Origin: Obelidium mucronatum
Lineage: Eukaryota; Chytridiomycota; Chytridiomycetes; Chytridiales; Chytriomycetaceae
Assembly (NCBI GenBank): GCA_025765595.1
Contig: JAIVFH010000039.1
Span: 124,001 to 188,000, forward strand
Reading direction: 5' to 3'
DNA length: 64,000 nt
Shown here: positions 55,442 through 64,000 of the stretch, piece by piece
Layout: each line of letters starts with the position of its first letter
How positions within the stretch are numbered: the stretch's first letter is position 1
The notes under the pieces: model-generated
What the model was told of the DNA's origin: nothing
The model's input: the letters and a program-made list of their open reading frames with translations, nothing else
Databases searched by the model: none
Program-made: the position numbers and the translations under genes

Positions 55442-57377
55442 ATGGACTTTGACGAATTCACCTCAGACGACGCGATCCACTCGCTGCCGCTCAAAGAACA
55501 TCGCGACTCCGCTCAGACTCTGGCAGTCCCGGACGCCTTCGAGGATCCAGAGAAAGGTCGAAAGGCGTTTAGCCCAAACTCTTCCGACGCGCCTGCAGCT
55601 CCCGGCCCCCCTAATTCCAAAATGCACCGAAAGTTGCAAGCAAGACATCTGGAAATGATTGCTATCGGTGGCACAATAGGAACGGGGTTGCTCTTGAAGT
55701 CTGGTGGCGCTATTTACTCGGCGGGGCCTCTTGGTGCATTAATTTGCTATCTGACAGTCGGAATCCAAGTATTTGGTGTTGCTACTTCAATTGGCGAGAT
55801 GGCGACGTAAGTTTCCAACGCGTCTTTGTCTTGCAAATGTTTGACAGGTGGTGATTTTTTCTTGGCAGGTTCCTTCCAGTTGATGGCGCGTTTTCACAGC
55901 TTCCATCGCGCTTTGTCAACAAGGCTTTTGGCTTTGTCAGCGGGTGGAATTATTGGATGAATTGGGCTCTCACAATTCCAGCCGAACTTGCGGCCATTGC
56001 CGCTTTTATGGGCTACTGGATCTCCCCAACTATTGTTCCAGCCTGGGTTTGGTCAGCTGTGTATCTTATTCCTCTCGCTTCCATTAATATGGTCGGTGTG
56101 GCTGGATTTGGAGAAGCGGAATTTGTTCTGGTATGATTCAAATCCAACCCAGTCGTAAGTCAAATCCTGACCGTTTCTTTTCTTTGATTAGTCCATCATC
56201 AAAGTTATAGCGGTTTTAGTGTTTTTATCCGTGGGGATTTGCGTTTGGCTTGGTGTAGGAGGTGGCGGCGTTCTTGGTTTTAAGAACTGGAATCCAGCTG
56301 TAGTTGGCGAGACTTCCGCCGATCAGTTTGTCAATACTGCTGGTGCATTTGTTACTGCATTTTTCTCGTATGGTGGAACCGAGCTTGTGGGTCTCACAGC
56401 AGGCGAGGCCGCAAACCCAAGAAAGTCAGTTCCAAGAGCAATCAATGGAACTTTCTACCGGGTCACCATTTTCTACATTGGCGCCATCTTTGTTGTTGGA
56501 GTCCTACTTCCTCCCAACTCTGAAATTCTCAACCCTGCCAATGCTGATCGTACTTCCCCTTTTGTCTACGTCTATAATGCGGTCGGTGTGTCCTTTGGTA
56601 GCCATATTATGAACGCTGTCGTCATTATCGCCGCTCTCAGTGCCGCAAACAGTTCCATCTACGCAACTTCCAGAACATTAATGCGTCTTGCCGTGGAAGG
56701 AAATGCGCCAAAGGTTCTCGGCTGGGTGGATAAGCGAGGTGTTCCCGTATTTGCTCTTCTTGTCAGCGTTTGCTTCGGCTCCCTCGCCGTCGTTGGCGGA
56801 TACGTTGCTGGAACATCGCACGTCTTTAATTTCTTGGTGAGCAGCTTTTTTACGTTACAGTATTTCCTTAAAAAACTAAAAAAAAAAACCCCCCACCGCG
56901 CTATAGAGCAACTTCATTGCCATATGCATCTTGGCAAGCTGGATGTCAATGAATGTAACTCACTTGCGTTTCCGTTATGGATACGTTCATCAAGGACGCA
57001 GGATCCAAGATTTACCATACGTAGCCCCATTCTTCCCATATGCTGATATTCTGTCGCTCAGTATCGGAAGCGTGGTGATGGGGTTCATGGTGTTTGGCGC
57101 CTTTTTTGGCATTTCAGAGTACAATGTGGATTGGTTCACTAGCAATTCCTGGGTATACGGTGCCTTGCCATTGATGCTTACGGGGTTTCTTGCTAAAGGG
57201 ATTGTGCTAAAGAGAAATGGCGTGGATGCTTTCAAGTTGATTCCGTATGATGAAATGGATTTTGAAACAAACAAGTTGGTGGAAACGGCAGAGGAAATTG
57301 CTGAAAATGAAATCATTCATCAGAAGCCTAAAACTGTCAAACAGTTTATTCAAAAAGTTATTTATAAGTTGTTTTGA
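55442..57377 (+). CDS. Amino-acid permease (YAT/APC family)
   Basis: Exons 55442-55806, 55869-56130, 56192-56836 and 56907-57377 give 580 codons, matching fungal permeases. The cytosolic N-terminus leads to the family signature KLQARHLEMIAIGGTIGTGL at about 62-81. About twelve hydrophobic helices follow, including GFVSGWNYWMNWALTIPAEL, FFSYGGTELVGLTAGEAANP (substrate site), SAANSSIYATSRTLMRLAVEG and LPYVAPFFPYADI. This is the GAP1-type amino-acid/proton symporter family at the plasma membrane; the specific substrate cannot be read from the sequence. The C-terminal tail has acidic and Lys-rich segments where ubiquitin-dependent down-regulation usually acts. Confidence 0.93.
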
Positions 57378-57413
57378 GGAAAGGTATTTGTGATGGAGGA
57401 GAAGTGGGTGTAA

Positions 57414-57419
57414 AATAAA
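57414..57419 (+). terminator. Putative poly(A) signal of the permease
   Basis: AATAAA lies 37 bp after the stop and a second overlapping copy follows within a few bases. The convergent orphan gene ends at 57503. Confidence 0.4.
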
Positions 57420-57502
57420 AATAAAACTGGGCATAAAAATTATAATTCAACACTGGAATCATTTATTTGACAGAAAGAATCGAATATCGAAAAGCAAATT
57501 TC

Positions 57503-58953
57503 TCAACACCACATTTGTTGCTGTGCACCAATTCCAGCGGCAAACTGGTTACCAAACTGGTTGTTTCCTCCCCACTGAGCGCCAGTACCGCAAGATCCAA
57601 ATTCAACACCGCTGGGGGTAACACACGCGCCGTATCCAACTTGCTGAGCTCTGGCAAGAGTGTCAAGCACGTCACCGATGGCTTGACCAGTCAAGATTCT
57701 CTTGTTGGCGTGTGGGGCAGTCACGCATTGCGTAGCCTTGGCAGCGAGCTGGTCAAAGAGAAAGTTCTGTATTTTTTGCCATGGTAAGTATTCTGCAAAC
57801 TAGATGACCAAAGAAATTGACCAAACGAAAATGAAATTACCTCGCGCTCAACAGCCGCCTGATTCTGGTGCGGAACATGAACGTTTCCAGAAGCCAAGTC
57901 GTAGATGATGTGGTCAGCGTTGCGGTTGGTAACAGAGTCCACCAAGATCTTGTTGATAATGGATTCGGCGACATGGTCCATCACAAAGTCCTCGACAAGG
58001 AGTTGGGCAATGACGGCACGTGGAACCTTTTGGCCAGCAAGAAGCGCTTGGACAAGACCCATTCTGTTGCGTGTGGTGGAAGATTTCTTTGTGAGTTGCT
58101 TGATGAGGTTGGCCTGGGCAACCAAAAGAGAATGTTTCAGCGAATTGGTTTACTTGTAAAAGGCCACTAAAAGAAATAACACGATACCTGGTGTTCATCG
58201 CGTTGACGGTCTTCCACCAATTCGCTGACAATGTTGGCCTTGACAGACTGGTAGCGTTGCTGAATGTTGTTGTTGCGTGCTCCAAAGATGTTGTTGTTGC
58301 GTGCTCCAAAGATTCCGTATCCGCGAACAGACTGGTTTCCGTTGTAGTCGTTGTTGTTGAAGGAGTTGCCGTAGTTGATAGCATTTTGGTCGTTGAAGTT
58401 GTTTCCGTTGAAGCCGTTTCCGTTAAAGACATTATTGGCGATGGTGCTGTAGCGGGTAGGGTAGCCTTGGAAGAAGTCTTGGTCGTAAGCAGTCGCGTTG
58501 GCTTGGTTCTGGTTGAGAATGTTCATCCATGGCTTGAAAGAAGAGGTGCCAAAGTCCTGTGAAATGAATTGAAGAGTGAATTAGAATTTGCAAGCGTTTA
58601 GGAAAAGTAAAAGAGAAAGTGATGAAGGGGGGAAGGGGATACTTCAAAAGAAAGTAACACACCTGACGGCCGCCATTGAATGTACCATAGCTGCCGCGCT
58701 GGAACTGGTCAACAATTGGGATTTCGCACGCCTGGTCAGAGTAGCCACCAAGACCACCGCGCTGGTAGAGCTGGTTGAGGACAGGGAATCCACATTCTTG
58801 TTGACCAGCGAAGTTGCCAGAATATGGCACAGACTGACCATGGAGACGACCAGAAGCAGCGAGTCTTTGCTTGGCAGCGGCAATTGGGCACGACTGGACT
58901 TGGTTTCCGAAGGCTTGTTGTTGCTGGTCACAGTTGGAGAAGTTTGCTTGCAT
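57503..58953 (-). CDS. Orphan N/Q/G-rich protein, copy 1
   Basis: Exons 58663-58953, 58188-58556, 57841-58113 and 57503-57766 give 398 codons. No family recognised. It starts MQANFSNCDQQQQAFGNQ, has Cys-containing blocks (QQECGFPVLNQLYQRGG, DQACEIPIVDQFQRG), then an Asn/Gly-rich stretch with a repeated FGARNNN motif (about 165-210). A well-ordered helical region follows (ANLIKQLTKKSSTTRNRMGL, AVIAQLLVEDFVMDHVAESI), and the C-terminal block contains CVTPSGVEFGSCG. Codon choice is strongly biased toward C- or G-ending codons (GCC, AAC, CTC, ATC, AAG), as in highly expressed genes, and a TATA-like box lies about 90 bp upstream. There is no signal peptide. A partial paralogue lies at 63685-64000. 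Abundant structural or self-assembling protein is a guess. Confidence 0.8.
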
Positions 58954-59325
58954 TTTTTCGTTTTGTTTGAAGGTTTGAGAGAGCTATTGTTGTTTTCGTA
59001 TTGAGAACTGAAGAGAAGAGAAGGCGGGGAATGGCCTGCTTTTATATCATTTCTGAATCCAGGGTGCTTGGGTGTGCGAAAAGGGGTCGCTTTTGTTTGT
59101 TTTGACGCTGAAAATCTTTGTTTTCACACTTGAAAAATTCCATAAAAACAAACAAAGCCCTCGTGCTTTTCATTCTCTATAAAGGCGCATAAAGTTTCAG
59201 ATTTGTAGTCTCTAAACAGTAGTGCAAGCGAGGGTTTGTTTGGAGAAAGGGTTGTCCTTTTCCATTTCTTTGGAAACTTTCTCTGGCTATGAGTGTCAGT
59301 TTATTATTTGGAGACACTGTGCCCG
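58954..59325. other. 372-bp intergenic region
   Basis: Upstream region of orphan copy 1 and downstream region of the first GT90 gene, both on the minus strand. Apart from the TATA-like box I see only A/T- and GAA-rich stretches and no credible ORF, repeat or RNA structure. Confidence 0.5.
59041..59046 (-). promoter_or_regulatory. TATA-like box of orphan copy 1
   Basis: TTTATA on the plus strand reads TATAAA within ATATAAAAGC on the minus strand. It lies 88-93 bp upstream of the ATG at 58953. Clear TATA boxes are not obvious at most other genes here, which fits strong or regulated expression. Confidence 0.5.
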
Positions 59326-60751
59326 TCACATAGTTTCATTGTAGAGTCTGCTGTACTCTAAAAATACCATTCCTGCATAGCATTGCATGGCTCGTAGGCT
59401 GTTGATTGGTTGCACTAATTTCTGTGCATTCAAAGAAATCTGCCGCGCTTTTGCATCATTCTTCTGGAGCCAGTCCAACTTCTGATCGAGATCAGATAAA
59501 TCCATCCGTAAAGGAACATAATGCACCCACGGTTCGAGCTTCCACATATAATAGTCGATGAAAATTCCCGCGTACAATATCACAGAATTTGTAGCCAGAA
59601 ACCATTGCAAGCGATCTGGCCATGCTAAATACACAAAGTTGTTTGAGTGGAACCATTGCAGCATGATAATGGAATTTTACTCAACTGTGTCCATCAATTA
59701 CAATCAAGTATTTGAACTGTGTCATTTGGCTGAACGTCACTTTCTGCTTCAATGGAAACAGATCTGTAACAATTCCGCAATATCCAGCTCGTCCACAGTT
59801 CTGCACTGCATGGAATCCAATGTCGACCCCCAGCGCGCTGTCTGGCCCAGTTTCATTCTTACCCACATCGAATATTGCTTCTGGATGTGTGGCACCAAAA
59901 ATTTTGGCCCATCGGACAAGACGCGTGCGATGGTATTGCTTCCACGGGAACTTTGGAAGGTAGCGACCACCAGTATTCCTTCCCCTCCAGAACACGGCGT
60001 TCTTTTTTTCACTCCACGGAATATGATCATCAACTCGTTTCAAATTCTCGGAATGATGAAACTGTGGGAGAAGTATGTCCTGATAACAGTCCAGTTTCGA
60101 TGAGCTGAGGACAGGGACGAGTTTGTTTTTGGCGCTTAACCAATATGGCGCCATAAAGAAGCCATGGGCCTCCCTCACTGTTTTCGGGTATTTTGCGCGC
60201 AAGCACGAATTATGTTTGACTGTATCCGGTATAGAATAGTATTTTCCGCGATACCCATCGTCGGCAGGAATAGATACAGGGAAATCATGCTTATTCAAAA
60301 CATATCTGAACTCCTTTTCGACGGGAATCAGAGGCGCTATTGCATCCATGATCGCAGCAGGTCCGTAGCTAAATGTGCCGTTGGAAAACTCCCCTATTCG
60401 TGTCACATTCCAGTGATGAAGTCCGACTGTGCTGATTTTTGATGCAGCGATTCCGCCTTGACCAATCCACGGTGCAAAATCAGTCTGAATTTGAAGATAT
60501 TCTTTGGGATGGAGCAGACACGCGTATTTTTGTGCAAAAGCGAGCCATTTGTCGTAATTTGGAGGTGGCTCGCGGTGGTGCAGTGTGCGATACTCACCAT
60601 AGTAGTGGCTGAGATTTGGCAGAGCATAAGGAAGTGCGACCAAGGCATCAGATCTGATTCCCAGATCTTTCAAGATGCTGACATCTAGCAGTAGTATAAT
60701 GATGGTCGCTGTGCTCAAAAGCAACCATGTCGACTGCAATTTCTTTGACAT
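59326..60751 (-). CDS. GT90 (CAP10-like) glycosyltransferase, copy A
   Basis: Exons 59686-60751 and 59326-59624, joined by a 61-bp intron (GTTGAG...TTTAG), give 454 codons. A type II membrane topology is likely: a short basic N-terminus, then a signal-anchor helix (LLLSTATIIILLLDV, about 9-27). The luminal CAP10/GT90 domain shows FRYVLNKHDFPVSIPADDG, DDHIPWSEKKNAVFWRGRNTGG, YHRTRLVRWAK, FKYLIVIDGHTWPDRLQWFL, LATNSVIL, WVHYVPLRMDLSDLDQKLDWL. GT90 enzymes transfer xylose or glucose to glycans or proteins (cryptococcal Cap10/Cxt1, animal POGLUT). The N-glycosylation-like sequon NVT/NGT supports a secretory location. The exact donor and acceptor are unknown. Confidence 0.88.
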
Positions 60752-60795
60752 GACACTTTTCCATACTTTATTTATTAATTGGGGGTTCTCAAGTA

Positions 60796-62221
60796 TCACC
60801 GTGGCGCAGCAGAATACAAATTGCTATATTCCAAAAGGAGAAGCCCAACATAGCATTCCATTGCGGACACCCGATTTATCGATTTAACAAGCTTTTGAGC
60901 ATTAAGACTGATCTGGTGGGCGGCATCATCATTGCCTTGGAGCCAATCCATCTTTTCCTCCAGGTCTGAAAAATCCAACGCCACAGGGACATAATGGACC
61001 CATGGTATCAGGCGCGCCATGAAGTAATCGACAAATATGCCATTATATAGTACCACGGAATTCGTCCCGAGATACCATTGTAGTCTACCGGGCCAAGCTG
61101 TAAAAGTTTTAGAGCTGGCCATCCACAGAAAACAGATCAACTCAACTGTTTCCATCCACGACCAGCAAATATTTGAAATTCATAGTCCGTTCGAAAGACG
61201 CGTATGTTTTATACCAATACACTTTATGGATATGCTTCTTGATAAAGTCCTCCTCGGCATTTGCAGGCGTGTGAATCCCAACGTCAACTAACATCTGCCC
61301 TTGCTCTCTCTTTTGTTCACAATCCCCAATGATACCGCCATCACAAACGCGTGTGGGATAACGCGAGCTGAATTCCTTCTCCCAGTCCAAAAGACGAGTT
61401 CGGTGGAAGGACTTCCATTGGGAATTGTCGTCGTACGTACCACCTGTCGTTGATCCACGCCAAAACAGAACACTCTGTTTGGATTCCCACGGCACTAGAT
61501 CCTCCACTTCTTCAAACCTTCTAGCTTGTTGAAAATGGTATTCTCCCGGAATCATGATGTCCTTGTAGCACAGGGGTTTTGCTCGTGAGAATACGGGCGT
61601 TAGCGTGTTTTGAGTGTAGAATCGGTAGGGATTCAAGAAGAATCCATGCATGTTTTGTACATGTCCTGGATACGCCTTGGTAAGGCACTTGCTGCGTGCC
61701 ATAGTATCCGTCATGGTATGATAGGGCTCATTAGATTCATCGTCAGCTGGTAGAACAGTTGGGTAATCAATGGCGCTCATTGTGTATCGAAACTCCCTTT
61801 TGGCAGGCAGGAGAGCTGCTATATTGTTAAATATATGGGACGGATTATAACTGAATGAGCCATTGGTAAAACTCGCAGTGACAACGTATTCAGTTGGAGG
61901 AAACTCATAGTTGCTGGAAAGATGCCCCGCAGAAAACCAGGGGGCTAAATCAGAATAGATCTGGCTGTAGTCGCTTAGAGCTAAAGAGCAGTTATTGCTT
62001 TGTGCAAATAGAAGCCACCGGTCATAGTGGAGTGGTGGACATCGATTGAATGCGTCCATGTATTCCTGACTGACAGTGCTACAATCTACTCCTTTGCTGT
62101 GAATGACATCGTCTGCCGTTTCAAGAAGAAGCACAGCTAGAGCTGTAATGACCAGACGCGAAACTAGTTTTGCATGCTTTCTGCGAATCATTTTCACTCC
62201 ACAATTTTGACGTAGAATCAT
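60796..62221 (-). CDS. GT90 (CAP10-like) glycosyltransferase, copy B
   Basis: Exons 61147-62221 and 60796-61097, joined by a 49-bp intron at the same codon position as in copy A, give 458 codons. It has the same layout as copy A: basic N-terminus (KMIRRKHAKLVSR), signal-anchor helix (LVITALAVLLLE), then the GT90 domain with FRYTMSAIDYPTVLPADDE, VPWESKQSVLFWRGSTTGG, FHRTRLLDWEK, FKYLLVVDGNTWPGRLQWYL, GTNSVVLYNGIFVDYFM and HYVPVALDFSDLEEKMDWL. Its stop is 44 bp from the copy A start, so the two may share upstream control. A second in-frame Met at 62191 is an alternative start that still keeps the anchor. Confidence 0.88.
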
Positions 62222-62223
62222 TC
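62222..62223. promoter_or_regulatory. 2-bp gap between divergent start codons
   Basis: CAT (minus-strand ATG, 62219-62221) and ATG (62224-62226) are separated by two bases. At least one of the two starts may be wrong, or the transcripts overlap 5' to 5'. Confidence 0.6.
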
Positions 62224-63568
62224 ATGTATGCCAGGTCCACTATTTCCTTTCGAGAGAACCATCAGCAAACTATCCAACATGCCGCATCCATAAGTGAACC
62301 TGGCAACGCCAGCAACAATTTGCTTCTTGCAACGGCAGGCAAAGGCCAGGTATTAAACCAGAAGACACTGTTGTCGGCACGATGATTACTCTTTATCACA
62401 TTATCTCTATGATATTGCAGATCAACGTTTACGACAGCAATTACTGCGATGAAGGCATGTTGGATTTGGTTGCTCAACTTCGTTTGTCCGAAAACGTCCA
62501 AGCAACCACATGTGCCTGGATTAACGTCATCGAGGATCTTCTTCTGATATCTGGTTGTGATGATGGATCAATGCACATAGTCAGTTTGGCATATGCGAAG
62601 GAGACCATGCAATGGCAGGCAACGTGTCCATCACTGCCCATCACAAGCATCCAAGCCCAAACCCATCAGCAGCCCTCATCGTATCCCATCACCCTGATGA
62701 TTGGCGCGGGAAACAAACTTGTATCTCTTTGGCGCATAGATAATGCATCAGAAGCAGTGAAGATCTTTGAAACAGAAGCAACATCTGCGGTGTGTTGACG
62801 GATCGACAACGAGCTGGTCTAACTTGTACTGACAGTGCTTCTCTTTTGACGGAACGTACATTATTTACGCGGATGTATTGCGGAGTATTCGCAAGATGGA
62901 CCTGTCCGGTCAAGATTCGTCTGAATCCTTCCCCACCAATCACACTGCCAACATTGGTAGGGAACCTAAAACTGTCCATCCAAATCGATTCGGCTTATCA
63001 TAAAATAGAGTGCTTACGCGTTCTCTCAACACATGACGTCGCTTTCCGATCAACAGATGGAAGAGTATCAGTTGCTAGTGTTGCCAAGAATATGGTATGA
63101 GCTTATCTTTCCATACGTAGAACTTATTTCCATCCATCATTTGTCTACAGATTCTTCGATCTTTCTCAACGCAGAAGTCCAAAAGTGCCGGGTTTGAAGT
63201 TCAGTGAGTGACCATCAAAACCAAAGTTTGTCACAGAATAACCATGAAGACACAAGCCCTTCCAAACTATTTATTTGCACACTTTCAAAGACAACAAGCT
63301 ATGTGAATATTTATAGAGTCGACAAAGGAAAGTTGTATCGAACAATCAAAGTCAAGGCTGGGATGACGGCAGCACACTGTCTTTTCGCCAGCAAGTTAAG
63401 TTACCGGTTAAAGATCAAAAATATCATTTTACTCATAAAATTACTAGTTATCTAATCACAGTCGGAGGAGGTGGGTTGTTGGTGAGAACCCACTTCGATG
63501 CCGCAGAAGAGTCGATGCCGGATGAATTCCAAGACACCAATCACATTATTGAAAACAGTAGTCAGTGA
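62224..63568 (+). CDS. WD-repeat-like hypothetical protein
   Basis: Best model: exons 62224-62349, 62421-62789, 62836-62908, 62961-63094, 63151-63198, 63237-63399 and 63462-63568, 339 codons, frame kept throughout. The repeats look like degenerate WD40/beta-propeller blades: LLISGCDDGSMHIVSLA, LMIGAGNKLVSLWRID, ACFSFDGTYIIYADVLRSI, DVAFRSTDGRVSVASVA, YVNIYRVDKGKLYRTIKV, then GGGGLLVRTHFDAAEES. Introns are tiny (38-71 bp), and the last two donors (GTTCAG, GTTACC) are weak, so the C-terminal half is uncertain. The first ATG is two bases from the GT90 copy B start; the frame is open further upstream, so a 5' exon may be missing. No orthologue recognised; partial decay cannot be excluded. Confidence 0.5.
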
Positions 63569-63684
63569 AAAGTCGTTTAGTTCAAAATTTGAAAGTGGAA
63601 GTAAATTTCAGAAGCAACACGAATGTAATTCGCAGGTTTTATTTGACCATCAGAAGAAAAAGACAGAGGAGAGCACTGAGGTTC

Positions 63685-64000
63685 TCAGCACCACCACTGT
63701 TGCTGTGCATTTCCACCCGCAAAGATTCCACCCAACTGGTTACCAAACTGGCTGTTTCCTCCCCACTGGCCACCGTAGCCTTGAGCATTTCCTCCACAAG
63801 AGCCAAACTCAACACCGCTGGGGGTAACACACGCGTTGTATCCAACTTGCTGAGCTCTGGCAAGAGTGTCAAACACGTCACCGATGGCTTGGACAGTCAC
63901 GATTCGCTTGTTGGCGTGTGGGGCAGTCACGCGTTGCGCGGCTTTGGCCGTGAGTTGGTCAAAGAGAAAGTTCTGTATTTTTTGCCATGGTAAGTATTCT
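63685..64000 (-). CDS. Orphan N/Q/G-rich protein, copy 2 (partial)
   Basis: Only the last exon (63685-63972, 96 codons including the stop) and part of the preceding intron are inside the window. Aligned with copy 1 from the same splice acceptor (TACAG), the first 60 residues differ at 7 positions, and TAPHANKRI, ARAQQVGY and ACVTPSGVEFGSCG are shared. The C-terminus is longer and more Gly/Gln-rich (QGYGGQWGGNSQFGNQ) and ends QQQWWC. The rest of the gene lies beyond position 64000. Confidence 0.85.
   Translation of the reverse strand, partial: EYLPWQKIQNFLFDQLTAKAAQRVTAPHANKRIVTVQAIGDVFDTLARAQQVGYNACVTPSGVEFGSCGGNAQGYGGQWGGNSQFGNQLGGIFAGGNAQQQWWC

Noticed and set aside
57467..59004. Plus-strand ORFs across the orphan gene, also conserved at 63565-63993
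   Set aside because: The minus strand has a consistent start, TATA-like box, GT-AG introns and biased codon use. The plus-strand frames are antisense shadows and their conservation follows from the real coding strand.

Overview
This looks like a gene-dense nuclear contig from a zoosporic fungus, most likely Chytridiomycota. That placement is inferred from gene content and gene structure, not from a database search. The genes have many short GT-AG introns (mostly 45-150 bp). Intergenic gaps are often under 100 bp. Fungal families (APSES-type regulator, YMC1-type carrier, UBC6, Seb1/Nrd1, fungal amino-acid permease) sit beside families that yeasts have lost (BRCC36, TMEM135, ALDH7A1, a neurobeachin-type BEACH protein, LRR and SH3 membrane receptors). 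I resolve 30 protein genes: 11 on the plus strand and 19 on the minus strand. Two are cut by the window ends. For nearly every multi-exon gene I traced the splice sites by hand, and the summed CDS is a multiple of three. I recognised no tRNA, rRNA, transposon or CRISPR array.

Layout. 1-4.9 kb (+): a 5'-truncated Glu/Val-rich protein with an RRM and a degenerate Lon-type AAA+/protease module, then a BRCC36-like deubiquitinase. 5.0-13.5 kb (-): an LRR membrane protein, a Cys-rich transmembrane SH3 protein, methionine sulfoxide reductase A, a TMEM135 homologue and a mitochondrial DEAD-box helicase. 13.6-24.1 kb: a run of Gln/Asn-rich proteins including a bHLH factor, interrupted by a mitochondrial carrier, then a CRAL-TRIO protein and UBC6. 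24.2-25.7 kb (-): two adjacent PNP-oxidase paralogues. 25.8-31.1 kb (+): a Seb1/Nrd1-type CID-RRM protein and mitochondrial ALDH7A1. 31.2-37.7 kb: a RhoGAP-like protein, a GatC-like protein and a long coiled-coil protein. 37.9-44.1 kb (-): an APSES plus GATA-finger regulator and two unassigned proteins. 44.1-55.4 kb (-): one 16-exon BEACH gene of about 3417 codons. 55.4-57.4 kb (+): an amino-acid permease. 57.5-64 kb: an orphan N/Q-rich paralogue pair flanking two tandem GT90 (CAP10-like) glycosyltransferases and a WD-like gene.

The genes do not form a single pathway. Themes are RNA-polymerase-II and cell-cycle-type regulation (Seb1, APSES-GATA, bHLH), mitochondrial functions (DEAD-box helicase, carrier, ALDH7A1, GatC-like), membrane trafficking (BEACH, CRAL-TRIO, ER-anchored UBC6) and vitamin B6 chemistry (two PNP-oxidase-like genes a few kb from ALDH7A1, possibly coincidental). 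The most unusual items are the RRM/pseudo-Lon fusion, the APSES-GATA fusion with a GC-AG intron and a 27-nt microexon, the exon-modular LRR receptor, and the orphan duplicated N/Q-rich genes, which share a 45-bp perfectly conserved exon-intron segment.
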